From NCBI RefSeq assembly GCF_027923555.1, contig NZ_AP025523.1:3290484-3354483 (forward strand): a DNA stretch of 64,000 nt, written 5' to 3'. The position numbers and the translations under genes were made by a program. Positions 24,977 through 34,740 of the stretch are shown piece after piece. A model generated the notes under the pieces. The model was not told the DNA's origin, made no database searches, and worked only from the letters and a program-made list of their open reading frames with translations. Origin of the DNA: Vulcanimicrobium alpinum. GTDB lineage: Bacteria; Vulcanimicrobiota; Vulcanimicrobiia; Vulcanimicrobiales; Vulcanimicrobiaceae. Every line of letters starts with the position of its first letter. Position 1 is the first letter of the stretch.

Positions 24977-26694
24977 CGCGCGCGCCGCGTTGCAGGCGTG
25001 ATGTGCTGTTCGACCTCGCGCACAACGCTCTTCGCATCTTTATCGATGCGCAGCCCGAGATAGACCGGCTGCCGGAGGATCCCTTCGCGCGTCCACTCCG
25101 CGAACGTCACCTCCGCGACGAGCTTCGGCGCGACCCAGTGCGCCGGCGTGTTCGTCTTCGGCGGCGTGTTGGAGAAGGGCGACGTCTTGCGTTCCAGCGG
25201 CTCGAGCTTCGCGGTGAGCGCCTTGAGCGAATCTTCATTGTATCCGGTCCCGACGTGACCGGCGTAGAGCAGGTCGTCGCCGTCGTAATACCCGACGAGC
25301 AGCGCGCCGAAGCCCTTGCGCGAACCGCGCGGTTCGGTGTAGCCGCCGATCACGAACTCCTGGCGCTTCTTGGCTTTGACCTTCACCCACTCGCGCGACC
25401 GGGTCGAGCGGTACGGCGAACTGCGCTGCTTCCCGACGATCCCTTCGAGTCCGCCGCGCTCGGCGAGCGCGAAAAGCTCCTTGCCGTGCCCGATCACGTG
25501 CTTCGAATACATCACGACGTGATCCGGAACGATCAGCTGCTCGAGCAGGCGTTTCCGCTCTTCGAGCGGCCGCGTGCGCAAGTCGCGGCCGTCGGCGTAG
25601 AGGCAATCGAAGACGACGAACGTCACGGGAGATGGCTTGTGACGCTTCATTCCCGGGACGGGCTTGTCGCGCGACTGCAGGGCTTGAAAATCCGGCTTCC
25701 CGTTCGCGTCGAGCACACACAGTTCGCCGTCGACGACGATCGGCACGGAACGAAACGCGTGCACCAGCTCGCGCATCTCGCCGAACTGGTGCAGCAGATC
25801 TTTCCCGGTGCGCGAACGCAGGGTCACGCCGTCGCGTTCGATCGTCGCGATCGCGCGGTAGCCGTCCCACTTGAGTTCGAAGAGCCAGTCGTCGTCGTCG
25901 AACGGCGCGTCGACCGGCGTCGCCAGCATCGGCGTCGCGTCGCGCGGGATCGGATCCGCGTGCGCGGACTTCGCGCGCGCGGCGCGCTTGACCGCGGTGC
26001 CGTCGGGCGCGGCGGCGCGGTTGCTGCGCCAGATCGGCGCGTCCTTGCGCGACGCCTGCAGTTCCGCCAGCGTCTTGCCGCTCTTCACGCTCTCGGCGTG
26101 CTCTTCGACCTTCCACGCCGGATCTTCGTACGCGTCGTGATCCTTGAAGAGCAGCCACGGTTCGCCGTGCTCGCCCTCGCGCGGCTTGATCTTCACCAGC
26201 GAGAAGAGCCCTTTGAGTTTCGTGCCGTTGAGCACGAACTTGAGCTTCCCTTTGGCGATCTCGGCGATCGGATCGTCGCCTTCGGCGAGCGCGTAGGTAC
26301 CGTTGTCCCACACGATCACCTCGCCCGCGCCATAATTGCCCTCGGGGATCACGCCCTCGAACGTCTGATAGTCGAGCGGGTGATCCTCGGTCTTCATCGC
26401 GAGCCGTTTCTCGAGCGGCACCAGCGTGGGTCCCTTCGCGACGGCCCACGACGGCATCACGCCGCCGGCTTCGAGCCGGAAATCCCAGTGCAGGCGGGTC
26501 GCGCGATGCTCCTGCACGACGAAGCGGAGCTGCTTGGAAGCGCTCCGCTTGCGTCCTTTCGGTTCCGGGGTCGCCGCGAAGTCGCGCTTGCGCGCATACT
26601 CCGCGAGCGGCTCGGCCGCCTTAGCGGCCTTTTTCCTTCCCGGTGGCTTCGCGCCAGAGCTCTTTCGATTCACCGCCCACCTTTTTCGCGTCAT
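24973..26694 (-). CDS. ligD: LigD: 3'-phosphoesterase plus ATP-dependent DNA ligase
   Basis: A 573-residue two-domain LigD. The 3'-phosphoesterase (about residues 35-190) shows HRATRLHWDFRLEAGGVMPS and EGVIPEGNYGAGEVIVWDNG. The ligase (about 270-570) has the AMP-Lys motif ELKWDGYRA, VVDGELCVLD, GLEGIVGK and WVKVK. It processes and seals Ku-bound ends. The polymerase is a separate gene downstream (ATGA overlap), so LigD is split in PE-Lig and Pol. The ATG at 26694 lies inside the preceding small His-rich gene; a GTG at 26673 is the alternative. Neither has a clear ribosome site, which suggests coupling to the upstream gene. Confidence 0.92.
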   Translation of the reverse strand: MTRKRWAVNRKSSGAKPPGRKKAAKAAEPLAEYARKRDFAATPEPKGRKRSASKQLRFVVQEHRATRLHWDFRLEAGGVMPSWAVAKGPTLVPLEKRLAMKTEDHPLDYQTFEGVIPEGNYGAGEVIVWDNGTYALAEGDDPIAEIAKGKLKFVLNGTKLKGLFSLVKIKPREGEHGEPWLLFKDHDAYEDPAWKVEEHAESVKSGKTLAELQASRKDAPIWRSNRAAAPDGTAVKRAARAKSAHADPIPRDATPMLATPVDAPFDDDDWLFELKWDGYRAIATIERDGVTLRSRTGKDLLHQFGEMRELVHAFRSVPIVVDGELCVLDANGKPDFQALQSRDKPVPGMKRHKPSPVTFVVFDCLYADGRDLRTRPLEERKRLLEQLIVPDHVVMYSKHVIGHGKELFALAERGGLEGIVGKQRSSPYRSTRSREWVKVKAKKRQEFVIGGYTEPRGSRKGFGALLVGYYDGDDLLYAGHVGTGYNEDSLKALTAKLEPLERKTSPFSNTPPKTNTPAHWVAPKLVAEVTFAEWTREGILRQPVYLGLRIDKDAKSVVREVEQHITPATRRAR

Positions 26695-26875
26695 CCGAGA
26701 AGAGGTGCCCGTCGGTCGGCGCCTTCGCCGTCCCGTCGTCGACATGCTTCTGATGGGCGTTCTTGTCGTGGTGGTGATCGTGGTCGTGGTCGTGATCGCG
26801 CGCGCGTTCCCGCTCGTCGACGACGTCGTCGCGGACGGTATCGATGCGCTCGTCACGGATGTCGCGGCGATCCAT
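26621..26875 (-). CDS. Small His/Asp-rich hydrophilic protein in the NHEJ operon
   Basis: An 84-residue, very charged protein I do not recognise. It opens MDRRDIRDERIDTVRDDVVD, has a metal-ligand-like run HDHDHDHHHDKNAHQKH and closes with KKVGGESKELWREATGKEKG. No hydrophobic segment is seen, so it is cytoplasmic and probably disordered. The His/Asp run could bind metal. It starts two bases after the stop of the previous small gene and overlaps the LigD start by about 70 bp. The overlap in a different frame could mean one of the two starts is wrong, but the protein-like composition argues for a real gene. Confidence 0.6.
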   Translation of the reverse strand: MDRRDIRDERIDTVRDDVVDERERARDHDHDHDHHHDKNAHQKHVDDGTAKAPTDGHLFSDDAKKVGGESKELWREATGKEKGR

Positions 26876-26877
26876 CG

Positions 26878-27120
26878 CTACACGTCATCCTCGTGACGGA
26901 CGTCGCGCGAAGCGCGATCGGCGTCCGCCGCGATGTCGTGGCCGGCTTCCTTGACATGCGAGACGATGCGGTCGCCGAGCGGCATGCGATCGCCCTCGAC
27001 GGCGCGTTTCATCTTCTCGCCGCCGGCGGCGACGCGGTGCTTCGCTTCATCGATCGCGTCGCGCATGTCGCCCTTGATCGTGTTGACGGCGTCGTCGCGA
27101 TCCGTATCGTTACGATCCAT
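26878..27120 (-). CDS. Small charged helical protein in the NHEJ operon
   Basis: An 80-residue hydrophilic protein, mostly predicted helix: DDAVNTIKGDMRDAIDEAKH then RVAAGGEKMKRAVEGDRMPL and SHVKEAGHDIAADADRASRD. The layout recalls small stress proteins of the CsbD or YtxH kind, but no family motif is certain. The ATG (27118-27120) shares a base with the preceding TAA (TAATG), so translation is coupled to the membrane protein gene. Both its neighbours and the downstream repair genes suggest a role in stress or desiccation tolerance; this is inference. Confidence 0.62.
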   Translation of the reverse strand: MDRNDTDRDDAVNTIKGDMRDAIDEAKHRVAAGGEKMKRAVEGDRMPLGDRIVSHVKEAGHDIAADADRASRDVRHEDDV

Positions 27121-27377
27121 TAGTGCGTACTCCCACCGCTGCTGCTGCCGCTGGTGCCCGAGCCCGACGACGTCGAGCCGCTGTTGCTCGCGCCGCTGGA
27201 GCCGCCCGGCTGCGTGATCGTCGTGTTGGTGCTGTTGGAGCGCGTCGTGCTCGACTGATTCCACGGCTGCCACACGAAGAGCGCGATCAGTGCGACCACG
27301 ACGACGACGGCGACCAAACTAAAGGCAGCGAGCGAGCCCCCGTTATCGCGGTCGACCGTGACGTTGCGTTCTTCCAT
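27120..27377 (-). CDS. Small single-pass membrane protein, first gene of the NHEJ operon
   Basis: An 85-residue protein: charged N-terminus (MEERNVTVDRDNGG), one membrane helix (LAAFSLVAVVVVVALIALFV), then WQPWNQSS and a low-complexity Ser/Gly/Thr tail to the end. The ATG at 27377 follows GGAGG by ten bases; a TTG one codon upstream is less likely. The tail would lie outside the cytoplasm. No domain is recognised. It heads the run of minus-strand genes through LigD, Ku and the nitrile hydratase-like subunits. Confidence 0.68.
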   Translation of the reverse strand: MEERNVTVDRDNGGSLAAFSLVAVVVVVALIALFVWQPWNQSSTTRSNSTNTTITQPGGSSGASNSGSTSSGSGTSGSSSGGSTH

Positions 27378-27458
27378 CAATTTCGAACCTCCGGGTATTT
27401 GTGCAGTGCGCTCCCATCTACCCAGGAAACGCGCGATACTACACCGACGGGATGCCGG

Positions 27459-28652
27459 TCACAGATTGCCGGGCCGCAGGAACGTATTCCAGTACCAGCA
27501 GCCCCACACGCCGGCCGCCGCGCTCCACGCGATGAGGACCCGCCAGCCGGCCGCGAGCCCGTCGCGCGCGGCGAGGCCCATCAGGGCGAGGAGAAACGGC
27601 TCGAAATCAAGCGCGTGCCGCATCCCGAATTGCGCCCCGCCGTTCGCATAGTAGAGCAGTGACGGCAACGCGACCAGGAGCGTCGCGCACCACAATGCGA
27701 GCACCAGCAGCCGCGGCGTGCGCGCGACGAGCGCGAGCAGCAGCGCCGGACTCGTGAACCACAGCGCCGTCCCCGACGTGAGCGGTTCGAGATACGGCGC
27801 CTGCGCGTGCCACAGCGGCCACGCGACGAAAAACGACCACAGTTCGACGGGCACGTTGCCGATGCCGAAGGGCGAGCCGGCCGGCGAGCCCATGAACGGG
27901 TCCTGATGATAGAAGATCGTGTGGCCGGCGTCCCACGGGACGTGCCAGCGCGCCTCGTTGTACGCGATCCACAGCATGAAGAACGGGACGAGCGTCAGCG
28001 CGAACGCATTCAGCGCGCGCGGCCGGCGTTCGCGTGCGAGAAATCCGTCCCATACCCACCAGGCGATCACCGGGAGCGCCATCACCAGCGTGAAACGCGA
28101 GCCGAGCGCGAGGGCGAAGAACACCGCGACGAGCAGTCCGCGCCGTGCACCGGCGAGTTCGCACAGCGCGAGCAGGGTGAACGCGACCGCCGACGTCTGC
28201 GCGACGAACCACACGTCGCCGAGCATCGAGCACCACAGCAGGTCCGTCCCGGCCAACAGGAAGACGATCAGCCAGATCGCGACGCGGCTCGTGACGCCCA
28301 GACGCTCCAGGAGCGCCCACGCGGCGCCCGTCGCGACGCCGCAGAGCAGGCACGCCAGCAGCGTTTCGTTGGCGCGCGTGCCGACCAGCGCGACGAGCGG
28401 CAAGATCAGCAGCGCAGGCACCGGATCGTTGACGATGTAGCGATGGCCGTCGGCGAGGACGGCGTCGATCTGCGGGCCCGGCCACTGCGGATCGATCCAC
28501 AGCCGCCCGTGCAGCATCGCATCGGCGAGGAGCACGTAGTTGTCGTACGGCGTGAGGCGGCCGTGCGAGAAGAGCAGCGCCGCGATCGCGCCGAGCATCC
28601 CCGCGAGCGCGGCGTTGAACCGAGCTTCGGGGCGCGCCGCGTCAGCGAACAC
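27459..28652 (-). CDS. Polytopic membrane protein, possible GT-C glycosyltransferase
   Basis: A 397-residue integral membrane protein with about ten helices. Near the N-terminus is SHGRLTPYDNYVLLADAMLH then GRLWIDPQWPGPQIDAVL, an exposed loop with acidic residues of the sort seen in lipid-linked sugar glycosyltransferases of the GT-C/PMT type. Other loops include GSRFTLVMALP and YNEARWHVPWDAGHTIFYHQ. No family signature is certain. It starts at GTG 28652, overlapping the stop of the DUF2723 gene by 11 bp; the pair probably acts together on cell-surface glycans or protein glycosylation. Confidence 0.72.
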   Translation of the reverse strand: MFADAARPEARFNAALAGMLGAIAALLFSHGRLTPYDNYVLLADAMLHGRLWIDPQWPGPQIDAVLADGHRYIVNDPVPALLILPLVALVGTRANETLLACLLCGVATGAAWALLERLGVTSRVAIWLIVFLLAGTDLLWCSMLGDVWFVAQTSAVAFTLLALCELAGARRGLLVAVFFALALGSRFTLVMALPVIAWWVWDGFLARERRPRALNAFALTLVPFFMLWIAYNEARWHVPWDAGHTIFYHQDPFMGSPAGSPFGIGNVPVELWSFFVAWPLWHAQAPYLEPLTSGTALWFTSPALLLALVARTPRLLVLALWCATLLVALPSLLYYANGGAQFGMRHALDFEPFLLALMGLAARDGLAAGWRVLIAWSAAAGVWGCWYWNTFLRPGNL

Positions 28653-30141
28653 GCACGAGCTCGAAGACGAACGGGTCGCCGTCGTGGAGCAGCCGCGTGC
28701 GGAATCCCGGGACGATCGGCAGCGACTTTCCGACGACGGCGATCTGATGCGCGCCGCTCCAGCGCGCGTAGTCGTCGCGGTAATCTTCGACGAAGCCGCA
28801 CACGACGACGCGGTTCCCGAACGCGTGTTCCACGTAGGCGCGGTACGCGAGCGGGGTCGCGTAATCCCACGGCACGACGACGATCGCGCCGTCGGCGGTG
28901 CTGCGCACGACGTCGGCGCCGAACTGCGCGGCGGAGCGGTCGTCGCGATACCAGCGCAGATCGTCTGCGCGCAGCATCTCGCGGCCGATCGCAACCACCA
29001 GAACGCCGGCGGCGACGGCGCGCGCCGCGATCGCAAAGTCCGCGCGCACCGCCCTCACCATGCGCGACACGAACACCGCGATGCCGAGCGCCGCGACCGC
29101 GTAAAGCGTGAACGCATAGCGCTGGGGATCCGCTTCGGGCGGGTACGACGCGCCGAAGAGCGCCGGCACGATCGCCGCAAGGACGAGCCCGAGTACGATC
29201 ACCGGCTCGGCCGCGGCCGCGAACGTCAGGCCCAGCAGGGCGATCGCCGCCAGACCCGGATGGAGATCGTCGCGCAGCTCCGGCAGAAAGCGGCGCGCGG
29301 CCTTGACCGCCGCCGCCGGCGAGACGAGGCGTCCGGCGGCCGATTCCGCGCCCCAATCCGTCCCGGCGACCAGCGCGAGAAAGCCGGCGCGCGTCGCGGG
29401 ATGATGATCGTCCCAGAACGGGCGGCCGGGCGCGACGCCCAGCGCGAGCGTCGGATCCAGGCGCGCCGCGGTGACCTGCGCGCTGCGCAGCGGCAGGTAC
29501 GCGTACGAGGCGGCGACGATCCCGCACGCGACGGCGAGCGCAAGCGCGGTCGCGCGCAGCGGCGGCCGGCGGCCGGCGGCGACGACGAGCGCGCCGGGGA
29601 TCAGCAGGACGGTCGTGTTGTCGAGCCCGAGCGCGACGCCGCCGGTGAGGATCGCCGCCGCGAGCGCGCGCGCGTCGCCGCGCCGCGCCCACCGGACCGC
29701 CAGGACGATCGCGGCGAACGCGACGGCGAACCCGACCGGGTGCGCATCGGCATAGGTCGCGCGATACCACACCGTGTGCGCGAAGGCGAACAGGAAGCCG
29801 CCGAGCAGCGCGAAGTCCGCCGCGACGTCGAGGAGCAGTGCGGCGGCGCACACGGCTGCGCTGCCCGCCGCGATCGCGATCGCCGAGAGCGCGTTGACGC
29901 GCATCGCGACCGACGCAAGTGGTAGCGCGTGCGTCCACGTCCAGGCCAGGATAACGTACAGCGGATATCCCGTCGGGTACGGAATGCCGGCGATCCAGGC
30001 AACGGTCTGCAGATCGCCCGTGTCCCAATAGCCGACCGACGTCCGCACCGTTGCGAGCAGCACGACGAGCGGGAGTGCGAATGCGCACGCGACGGCGAGC
30101 ATTCCACCCGGGCGCGGCGCCCGAACCAGGCGAAGGACCAA
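28642..30141 (-). CDS. DUF2723 membrane protein (O-mannosyltransferase-like)
   Basis: A 499-residue multi-pass protein. The DUF2723 signature is clear: VGYWDTGDLQTVAWIAGIPY then PTGYPLYVILAWTWTHALPL and VNALSAIAIA. The C-terminal part is a soluble region ending LLHDGDPFVFELVRVR. The family includes TMEM260, an O-mannosyltransferase, and bacterial members are thought to be GT-C enzymes with the acidic Asp in the first loop. The start could be TTG 30141 or ATG 30102 (MLAVACAFALP); neither has a convincing ribosome site. It is divergent from serA and overlaps the next membrane gene. Confidence 0.85.
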   Translation of the reverse strand: MVLRLVRAPRPGGMLAVACAFALPLVVLLATVRTSVGYWDTGDLQTVAWIAGIPYPTGYPLYVILAWTWTHALPLASVAMRVNALSAIAIAAGSAAVCAAALLLDVAADFALLGGFLFAFAHTVWYRATYADAHPVGFAVAFAAIVLAVRWARRGDARALAAAILTGGVALGLDNTTVLLIPGALVVAAGRRPPLRATALALAVACGIVAASYAYLPLRSAQVTAARLDPTLALGVAPGRPFWDDHHPATRAGFLALVAGTDWGAESAAGRLVSPAAAVKAARRFLPELRDDLHPGLAAIALLGLTFAAAAEPVIVLGLVLAAIVPALFGASYPPEADPQRYAFTLYAVAALGIAVFVSRMVRAVRADFAIAARAVAAGVLVVAIGREMLRADDLRWYRDDRSAAQFGADVVRSTADGAIVVVPWDYATPLAYRAYVEHAFGNRVVVCGFVEDYRDDYARWSGAHQIAVVGKSLPIVPGFRTRLLHDGDPFVFELVRVR

Positions 30142-30160
30142 GCGCGTGCAATTACGCCCG

Positions 30161-31762
30161 ATGACTCAGAGCGGCCTCTCTCGGCCCCGCGTCGTCGTGG
30201 CCGAACCGTTCGCCGAGCACGGTCTCGCCGTACTGCGCGACGCCGGGATCGACGTCGATTCGCAAGTCGGGCGCTCGCGCGCCGAGCTCACCGCGGCGCT
30301 CGCGGACGCCGACGGCCTCATCGTCCGCTCCGAGACGCGCGTCGACCGCGAACTCCTCGCCGCCGGGCCGAAGCTGACCGTCGTGGCGCGGGCGGGCGTC
30401 GGCGTCGACGCGATCGACGTCGATGCCGCCACCGACGCCGGGATCATCGTTCTCAACACCCCCGGCGCCAACACGATCGCGGCGACCGAGCAGACCTTCG
30501 CGCTGATGCTCGCGCTCGCACGCCGCACGCCGGAGGCGGTGCAGCTGCTGCGGCAAGGCGTGTGGGACCGCAAGAAGCTCATCGGCACCGAACTGTTCGG
30601 CAAAACGCTCGGGATCGTCGGACTCGGCCGCATCGGCGGGAACGTCGCGCAGCGGGCCCGCGCGTTCGGGATGACCGTCATCGCGCACGATCCGTACATC
30701 ACCGCCGCGCGCGCCGACGCGTTCGACGTGACGCTGGTCGATCTCGACACGCTGCTGCGCCGCAGCGACATCGTCACGCTGCACGTCCCGCTCACGCCGC
30801 AGACGACGGGGATGATCGGCGCCGCGCAGCTCGCGCTGCTGCAGCCGCACGCCTATCTGATCAACTGCGCGCGCGGCGGCGTGATCGTGGAGCGCGATCT
30901 GCTCGAGGCGCTCGATGCGAACGTGCTCGCCGGCGCGGGGATCGACGTCGTCGCGATCGAGCCGCCGCCGCCCGAGGGCACCGGCGCGGCGCTGCACAGC
31001 CACCCGAAGGTCTTCTCGACGCCGCACCTCGGCGGATCGACGCACGAAGCGCTGGCGCGGATCGCGACGGAACTGGCGCAGGACGTCGCGCGCGTCCTGC
31101 TCGGCGCGCCGGCGAACGCTGCGGTGAACGCGCCGGTCCCCGACGGACCGGAAGCGGAGCGCGTCTTTCCGTTCCTCGACGTGGCGTACCGGCTGGGGCG
31201 GTTCTATCCGCAGTACGCGCGCAGCGAACGGCTCCCGCAGTTCACGCTCGTCCTCGGCGGCGCGCTCGCCGACGTCCCGAGCGAAGCGCTCGTTCGCGCG
31301 TTTCTGAGCGGCCTGCTGCAGGCGACCACCGACCGCCGCGTTTCCGTGGTGAACGCCGAAGCGATCGCGCGGGAACTCGGGATCACCGTCGACGCGCGCG
31401 GCGACGCGCGCGAGTCATCGTACGCGGCGTCGCTCAAACTGATCGGCGGCGACGTCGCGATCGCCGGCACGTCGGTCGGCGGCTCGCCCCGCATCGTCGA
31501 ACTCGACGGCTACGAGATCGACGCGACGCCGGTCGGCGCGATGCTCATCACGCGCCACCAAGACGTCCCCGGGATGATCGGCCGCGTCGGCACGATCCTC
31601 GGCGACGCCGGCGTGAACATCTCGACGATGCAGGTCTCACGCAACACCGTCAGCGGCGACGCGATCATGGTGCTTTCCACCGACCGGCCCGCGGCCGAGG
31701 CCGAAGTGGCGGCGCTGCGCGCGATTGCCGGGATCACGTCGGTGCGGGTGCTGGATGTGTAG
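30161..31762 (+). CDS. serA: D-3-phosphoglycerate dehydrogenase
   Basis: A 533-residue long-form SerA, first enzyme of serine synthesis (3-phosphoglycerate to 3-phosphohydroxypyruvate, NAD-linked). The substrate-binding part has VVARAGVGVDAIDVDAATDA, the Rossmann motif is LGIVGLGRIGGNVA, the catalytic Arg is in NCARGGVIVE and the His in HLGGSTHEAL. An intervening (ASB) domain and a C-terminal ACT domain (LITRHQDVPGMIGRVGTILG, TMQVSRNTVSGDAIMVLST) follow, so serine feedback is likely. ATG 30161 is preferred to the in-frame GTG at 30146. It is divergent from the DUF2723 gene and convergent with phosphoribulokinase. Confidence 0.95.
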   Translation: MTQSGLSRPRVVVAEPFAEHGLAVLRDAGIDVDSQVGRSRAELTAALADADGLIVRSETRVDRELLAAGPKLTVVARAGVGVDAIDVDAATDAGIIVLNTPGANTIAATEQTFALMLALARRTPEAVQLLRQGVWDRKKLIGTELFGKTLGIVGLGRIGGNVAQRARAFGMTVIAHDPYITAARADAFDVTLVDLDTLLRRSDIVTLHVPLTPQTTGMIGAAQLALLQPHAYLINCARGGVIVERDLLEALDANVLAGAGIDVVAIEPPPPEGTGAALHSHPKVFSTPHLGGSTHEALARIATELAQDVARVLLGAPANAAVNAPVPDGPEAERVFPFLDVAYRLGRFYPQYARSERLPQFTLVLGGALADVPSEALVRAFLSGLLQATTDRRVSVVNAEAIARELGITVDARGDARESSYAASLKLIGGDVAIAGTSVGGSPRIVELDGYEIDATPVGAMLITRHQDVPGMIGRVGTILGDAGVNISTMQVSRNTVSGDAIMVLSTDRPAAEAEVAALRAIAGITSVRVLDV

Positions 31763-31772
31763 GCCGGGGCTG

Positions 31773-31795
31773 CGCTTCGACGAGCTCAGCGTGAC
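31773..31795. repeat. REP-like repeat (single half)
   Basis: CGCTTCGACGAGCTCAGCGT plus GAC, one mismatch from the consensus found at 53001, 54176 and 59594. It lies between the convergent serA and phosphoribulokinase stops, abutting the latter at 31796. Confidence 0.75.
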
Positions 31796-32668
31796 TTAGG
31801 TGGCTTTCTTTTTGCGTTCCAGCAGCTGCCAGATGAGCGGGGTGAAGATGAGCTGCATGGCGAGATCCATTTTGCCGCCGGGACAGACGATCGTGTTGGC
31901 GCGCGACATGAACGAGTCGTGGAGCATCGAGAGCAGGTAGGGGAAATCGATGCCGTGCGCGTCGCGGAAGCGGATCACCAGCATGCTTTCGTCGAGCGTC
32001 GGGATCGTGCGGCTGATGAACGGGTTGGACGTGTCGACGATCGGGACGCGCTGAAAGTTGATGTGCGTGCGCGAGAACTGCGGGACGATGTAGTTCACGT
32101 AGTCGGGCATGCGGCGCAGGATCGTATCGACGATCGCCTCGTGGGAGTGGCCGCGCGCGGTCTTGTCGCGGTGAAGCTTTTGAATCCACTCGAGGTTGAT
32201 CGTCGGGACGACGCCGACCAGCAAATCGGCGTGCTGCGCGACATCGACGCGATCGGTCGCGATCCCGCCGTGCAGTCCCTCGTAGAACAGCACGTCGTTG
32301 CCGGCCGGGAGCTCTTCCCATCCCGTGAATGTCCCCGGCGGCTGGCCGTACGGCGCCGCTTCCGCGTCGTCATGCAGGTACTTGCGGTACCGCCCCGTGC
32401 CCGTCTCACCGTAGCTGCGGAAGAGCTGTTCGAGCTCCTCGAAGAGGTTGCCGTCGGGGCCGAAGTGGCTGAGCGAGCGGCCCTCGCGTTGCGCGGCCGC
32501 GAGCATCTCGCGCATCTCGCTGCGGTCGAAGCGATGAAACGCATCGCCCTCCACCACCGCAGCGGTGACGTGTTCGCGCCGGAAGATCTGCTCGAACGTC
32601 CCTTTCACCGTCGTCGTCCCCGCCCCCGACGACCCCGTGATCGAGATGATCGGGTGCTTCGCCGACAT
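31796..32668 (-). CDS. cbbP: Phosphoribulokinase, proteobacterial type
   Basis: A 290-residue kinase making ribulose 1,5-bisphosphate, the CO2 acceptor of the Calvin cycle. The P-loop is ITGSSGAGTTTVKGTF, the catalytic Asp lies in VVEGDAFHRFDR, and HSHEAIVDTILRRMPDYVNY plus FYEGLHGGI are typical of the octameric bacterial class (about 290 residues), different from the cyanobacterial/plant form. Its ATG overlaps the transketolase stop by one base (TGATG), so the pair is coupled. RuBisCO is not in this window; the enzyme implies it elsewhere. Confidence 0.93.
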   Translation of the reverse strand: MSAKHPIISITGSSGAGTTTVKGTFEQIFRREHVTAAVVEGDAFHRFDRSEMREMLAAAQREGRSLSHFGPDGNLFEELEQLFRSYGETGTGRYRKYLHDDAEAAPYGQPPGTFTGWEELPAGNDVLFYEGLHGGIATDRVDVAQHADLLVGVVPTINLEWIQKLHRDKTARGHSHEAIVDTILRRMPDYVNYIVPQFSRTHINFQRVPIVDTSNPFISRTIPTLDESMLVIRFRDAHGIDFPYLLSMLHDSFMSRANTIVCPGGKMDLAMQLIFTPLIWQLLERKKKAT

Positions 32669-34740
32669 CAGGCGGGTTCGGGTTCGGGTTCGCGCCGCGC
32701 GCGCAGCATCGTGCGCGCGCTGAAGAGCGGCGAGATCTGCGGCCGCGTCCCTGCGGCGCGCTGCGATCCGAGCAGCCGCTGCGCGACCTCGACGATGCGT
32801 TCGGGCGTGAAGCCGAAGTGCGCCGCAAGATCGCTCCCGGGCGCCGATGCGCCGAAGCCGTCGATCCCGATCGCGATCCCGCCGTCGCCGAGATAGCGCT
32901 GCCAGCCGATCGTCGCACCCGCCTCGATCGAGATCCGGGCGCGCACCCCGGCGGGGAGCACTGCACTGCGATACGTCGCGTCCTGCGCGTCGAAGAGTTC
33001 CCACGATGGCATCGAGACGACGCGCGCCTTGACGTCGCGCGCGTCGAGCAGCTTCGCAGCCGCGATCGCGAGCGCAACCTCCGTCCCGGTCGCGATCAGC
33101 ACGAGATCCAGCGCACCGCGCGGTTCGTGGACGATGTACGCGCCACGCGCGACCTGCGCGCTGCGTTCGCCGAGGAACGGCGTCTTCTGACGCGAGAGCA
33201 CGAGCGCCCACGGTCCGCTGCGCGGCTGGATCGCGAGCTTCCACGCTTCGAGCGTCTCCAGGGCATCGGCGGGGCGCACGACGGTGAGCCCCGGCATCGC
33301 ACGGAGCATCGCGAGCTGTTCGATCGGCTGATGCGTCGGCCCGTCTTCGCCGACGAACACCGAATCGTGCGTGAAGACGAACACGCCGCGCAAGCGGTTG
33401 AGCGCGGCCAGCCGCAGCGCCGGCTTCAGGTAGTCCGAGAACGTGAAGAACGTCGCGCCGAACGGCAGGAGGCCGCCGTGGAGCGCGATTCCGTTCATCG
33501 CGGCCGCCATCGCATGCTCGCGGACGCCGAAGTGCACGTTGCGGCCGGCGTACGAACCGGGCGCGAACTCGCCCTGACCGTTCAGGTATGTTTTCGTCGA
33601 GGGATCGAGATCGGCCGACCCGCCGATCAGCTCGGGGAACGCCGGGGCGATCGCGTTCATCACCGCGCCGCCGGCTTCGCGCGTGGCGCCGTCCCCGTTC
33701 TCCGCGGTGAAGTTCGGCCACGGCAGCGCGTCGGGGAGCGTCCCCGCGCGCGCGCGCTCGAACTGCGCCGCGAGCGCCGGGTGCGACGCACGCCAGCGCG
33801 CGTATCGCTCGTTCCACGCGCGGCGCATGCCCGCGTTCGCGGTCGCCCTTTTTCGCCAAAATGCGTAGACGTCGTGGGGGACGGTGAACGGCGGATACTC
33901 CCACCCGAGCGCCGCGCGCGTCTGCGCGAGCTTCGCTTCACCGAGCGGCTCGCCGTGCGTCTTGAACGTCCCCGCCTCGGGCGAGCCGAAGCCGATCGTC
34001 GTGCGGATGGAGATGAGCGTCGGACGCCGCGTCTCCGCTTTCGCCGACGCGATCGCGCGGTCGAGCGTGTCGACGTCGTTCGCGTCGTCCGGCCCGACCG
34101 CAATCGTTTGCCAGCCGTACGCCGCGAAGCGCGCCGCGACATCTTCGGTGAACGCGACGCTGGTCGGGCCCGCCAGCGAAACGGCGTTGTCGTCGTAGAG
34201 TACGATCAATTTGCCGAGCGCGAGATGTCCCGCGAGCGACGCGGCTTCGGCGCTCACGCCTTCCATCAGATCGCCGTCGCCCGCGAGCACGTACGTGAAG
34301 TGATCGACGATCGCTTCTTCGCGATTGTACGTCGCCGCCAGATGCGCTTCGGCGATCGCCATCCCGACCGCGTTCGCGAAGCCCTGGCCGAGCGGACCCG
34401 TCGTCGCCTCGACGCCCGGCGTATGCCTCGCTTCCGGGTGGCCCGGCGTTCTGCTGCCGAGTTGCCGGAACCGGCGCAGATCGTCGAGCGTCAGGCCGCA
34501 GCCCGCGAGATGGAGCAGCGCATAAAGCAGCATCGATCCGTGTCCTGCGCTCAGCACGAAACGGTCGCGATCGCACCACTGCGGATCGGCTGCGTCGAAT
34601 CGCAGGTGCCGCGACCAGAGCGCGTGCGCCGCGGCGGCGGCGCCGAGCGGAAGCCCCGGATGGCCGGAATTGGCTCGCTGCACCGCGTCGGCGGCGAGAA
34701 AGCGGATCGCATTGACGCAGCGCGCCTGCAGGTCGACCAT
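32668..34740 (-). CDS. tkt: Transketolase
   Basis: A 690-residue thiamine-diphosphate enzyme that exchanges two-carbon units in the pentose-phosphate and Calvin cycles. The N-terminal domain has [40 protein letters not shown] and the ThDP motif [20 protein letters not shown]. The middle domain has [20 protein letters not shown] and [20 protein letters not shown], and the C-terminal domain ends after [20 protein letters not shown]. The ATG at 34740 is divergent from the aldolase gene; the phosphoribulokinase follows by overlap. Confidence 0.95.
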   Translation of the reverse strand: MVDLQARCVNAIRFLAADAVQRANSGHPGLPLGAAAAAHALWSRHLRFDAADPQWCDRDRFVLSAGHGSMLLYALLHLAGCGLTLDDLRRFRQLGSRTPGHPEARHTPGVEATTGPLGQGFANAVGMAIAEAHLAATYNREEAIVDHFTYVLAGDGDLMEGVSAEAASLAGHLALGKLIVLYDDNAVSLAGPTSVAFTEDVAARFAAYGWQTIAVGPDDANDVDTLDRAIASAKAETRRPTLISIRTTIGFGSPEAGTFKTHGEPLGEAKLAQTRAALGWEYPPFTVPHDVYAFWRKRATANAGMRRAWNERYARWRASHPALAAQFERARAGTLPDALPWPNFTAENGDGATREAGGAVMNAIAPAFPELIGGSADLDPSTKTYLNGQGEFAPGSYAGRNVHFGVREHAMAAAMNGIALHGGLLPFGATFFTFSDYLKPALRLAALNRLRGVFVFTHDSVFVGEDGPTHQPIEQLAMLRAMPGLTVVRPADALETLEAWKLAIQPRSGPWALVLSRQKTPFLGERSAQVARGAYIVHEPRGALDLVLIATGTEVALAIAAAKLLDARDVKARVVSMPSWELFDAQDATYRSAVLPAGVRARISIEAGATIGWQRYLGDGGIAIGIDGFGASAPGSDLAAHFGFTPERIVEVAQRLLGSQRAAGTRPQISPLFSARTMLRARREPEPEPA

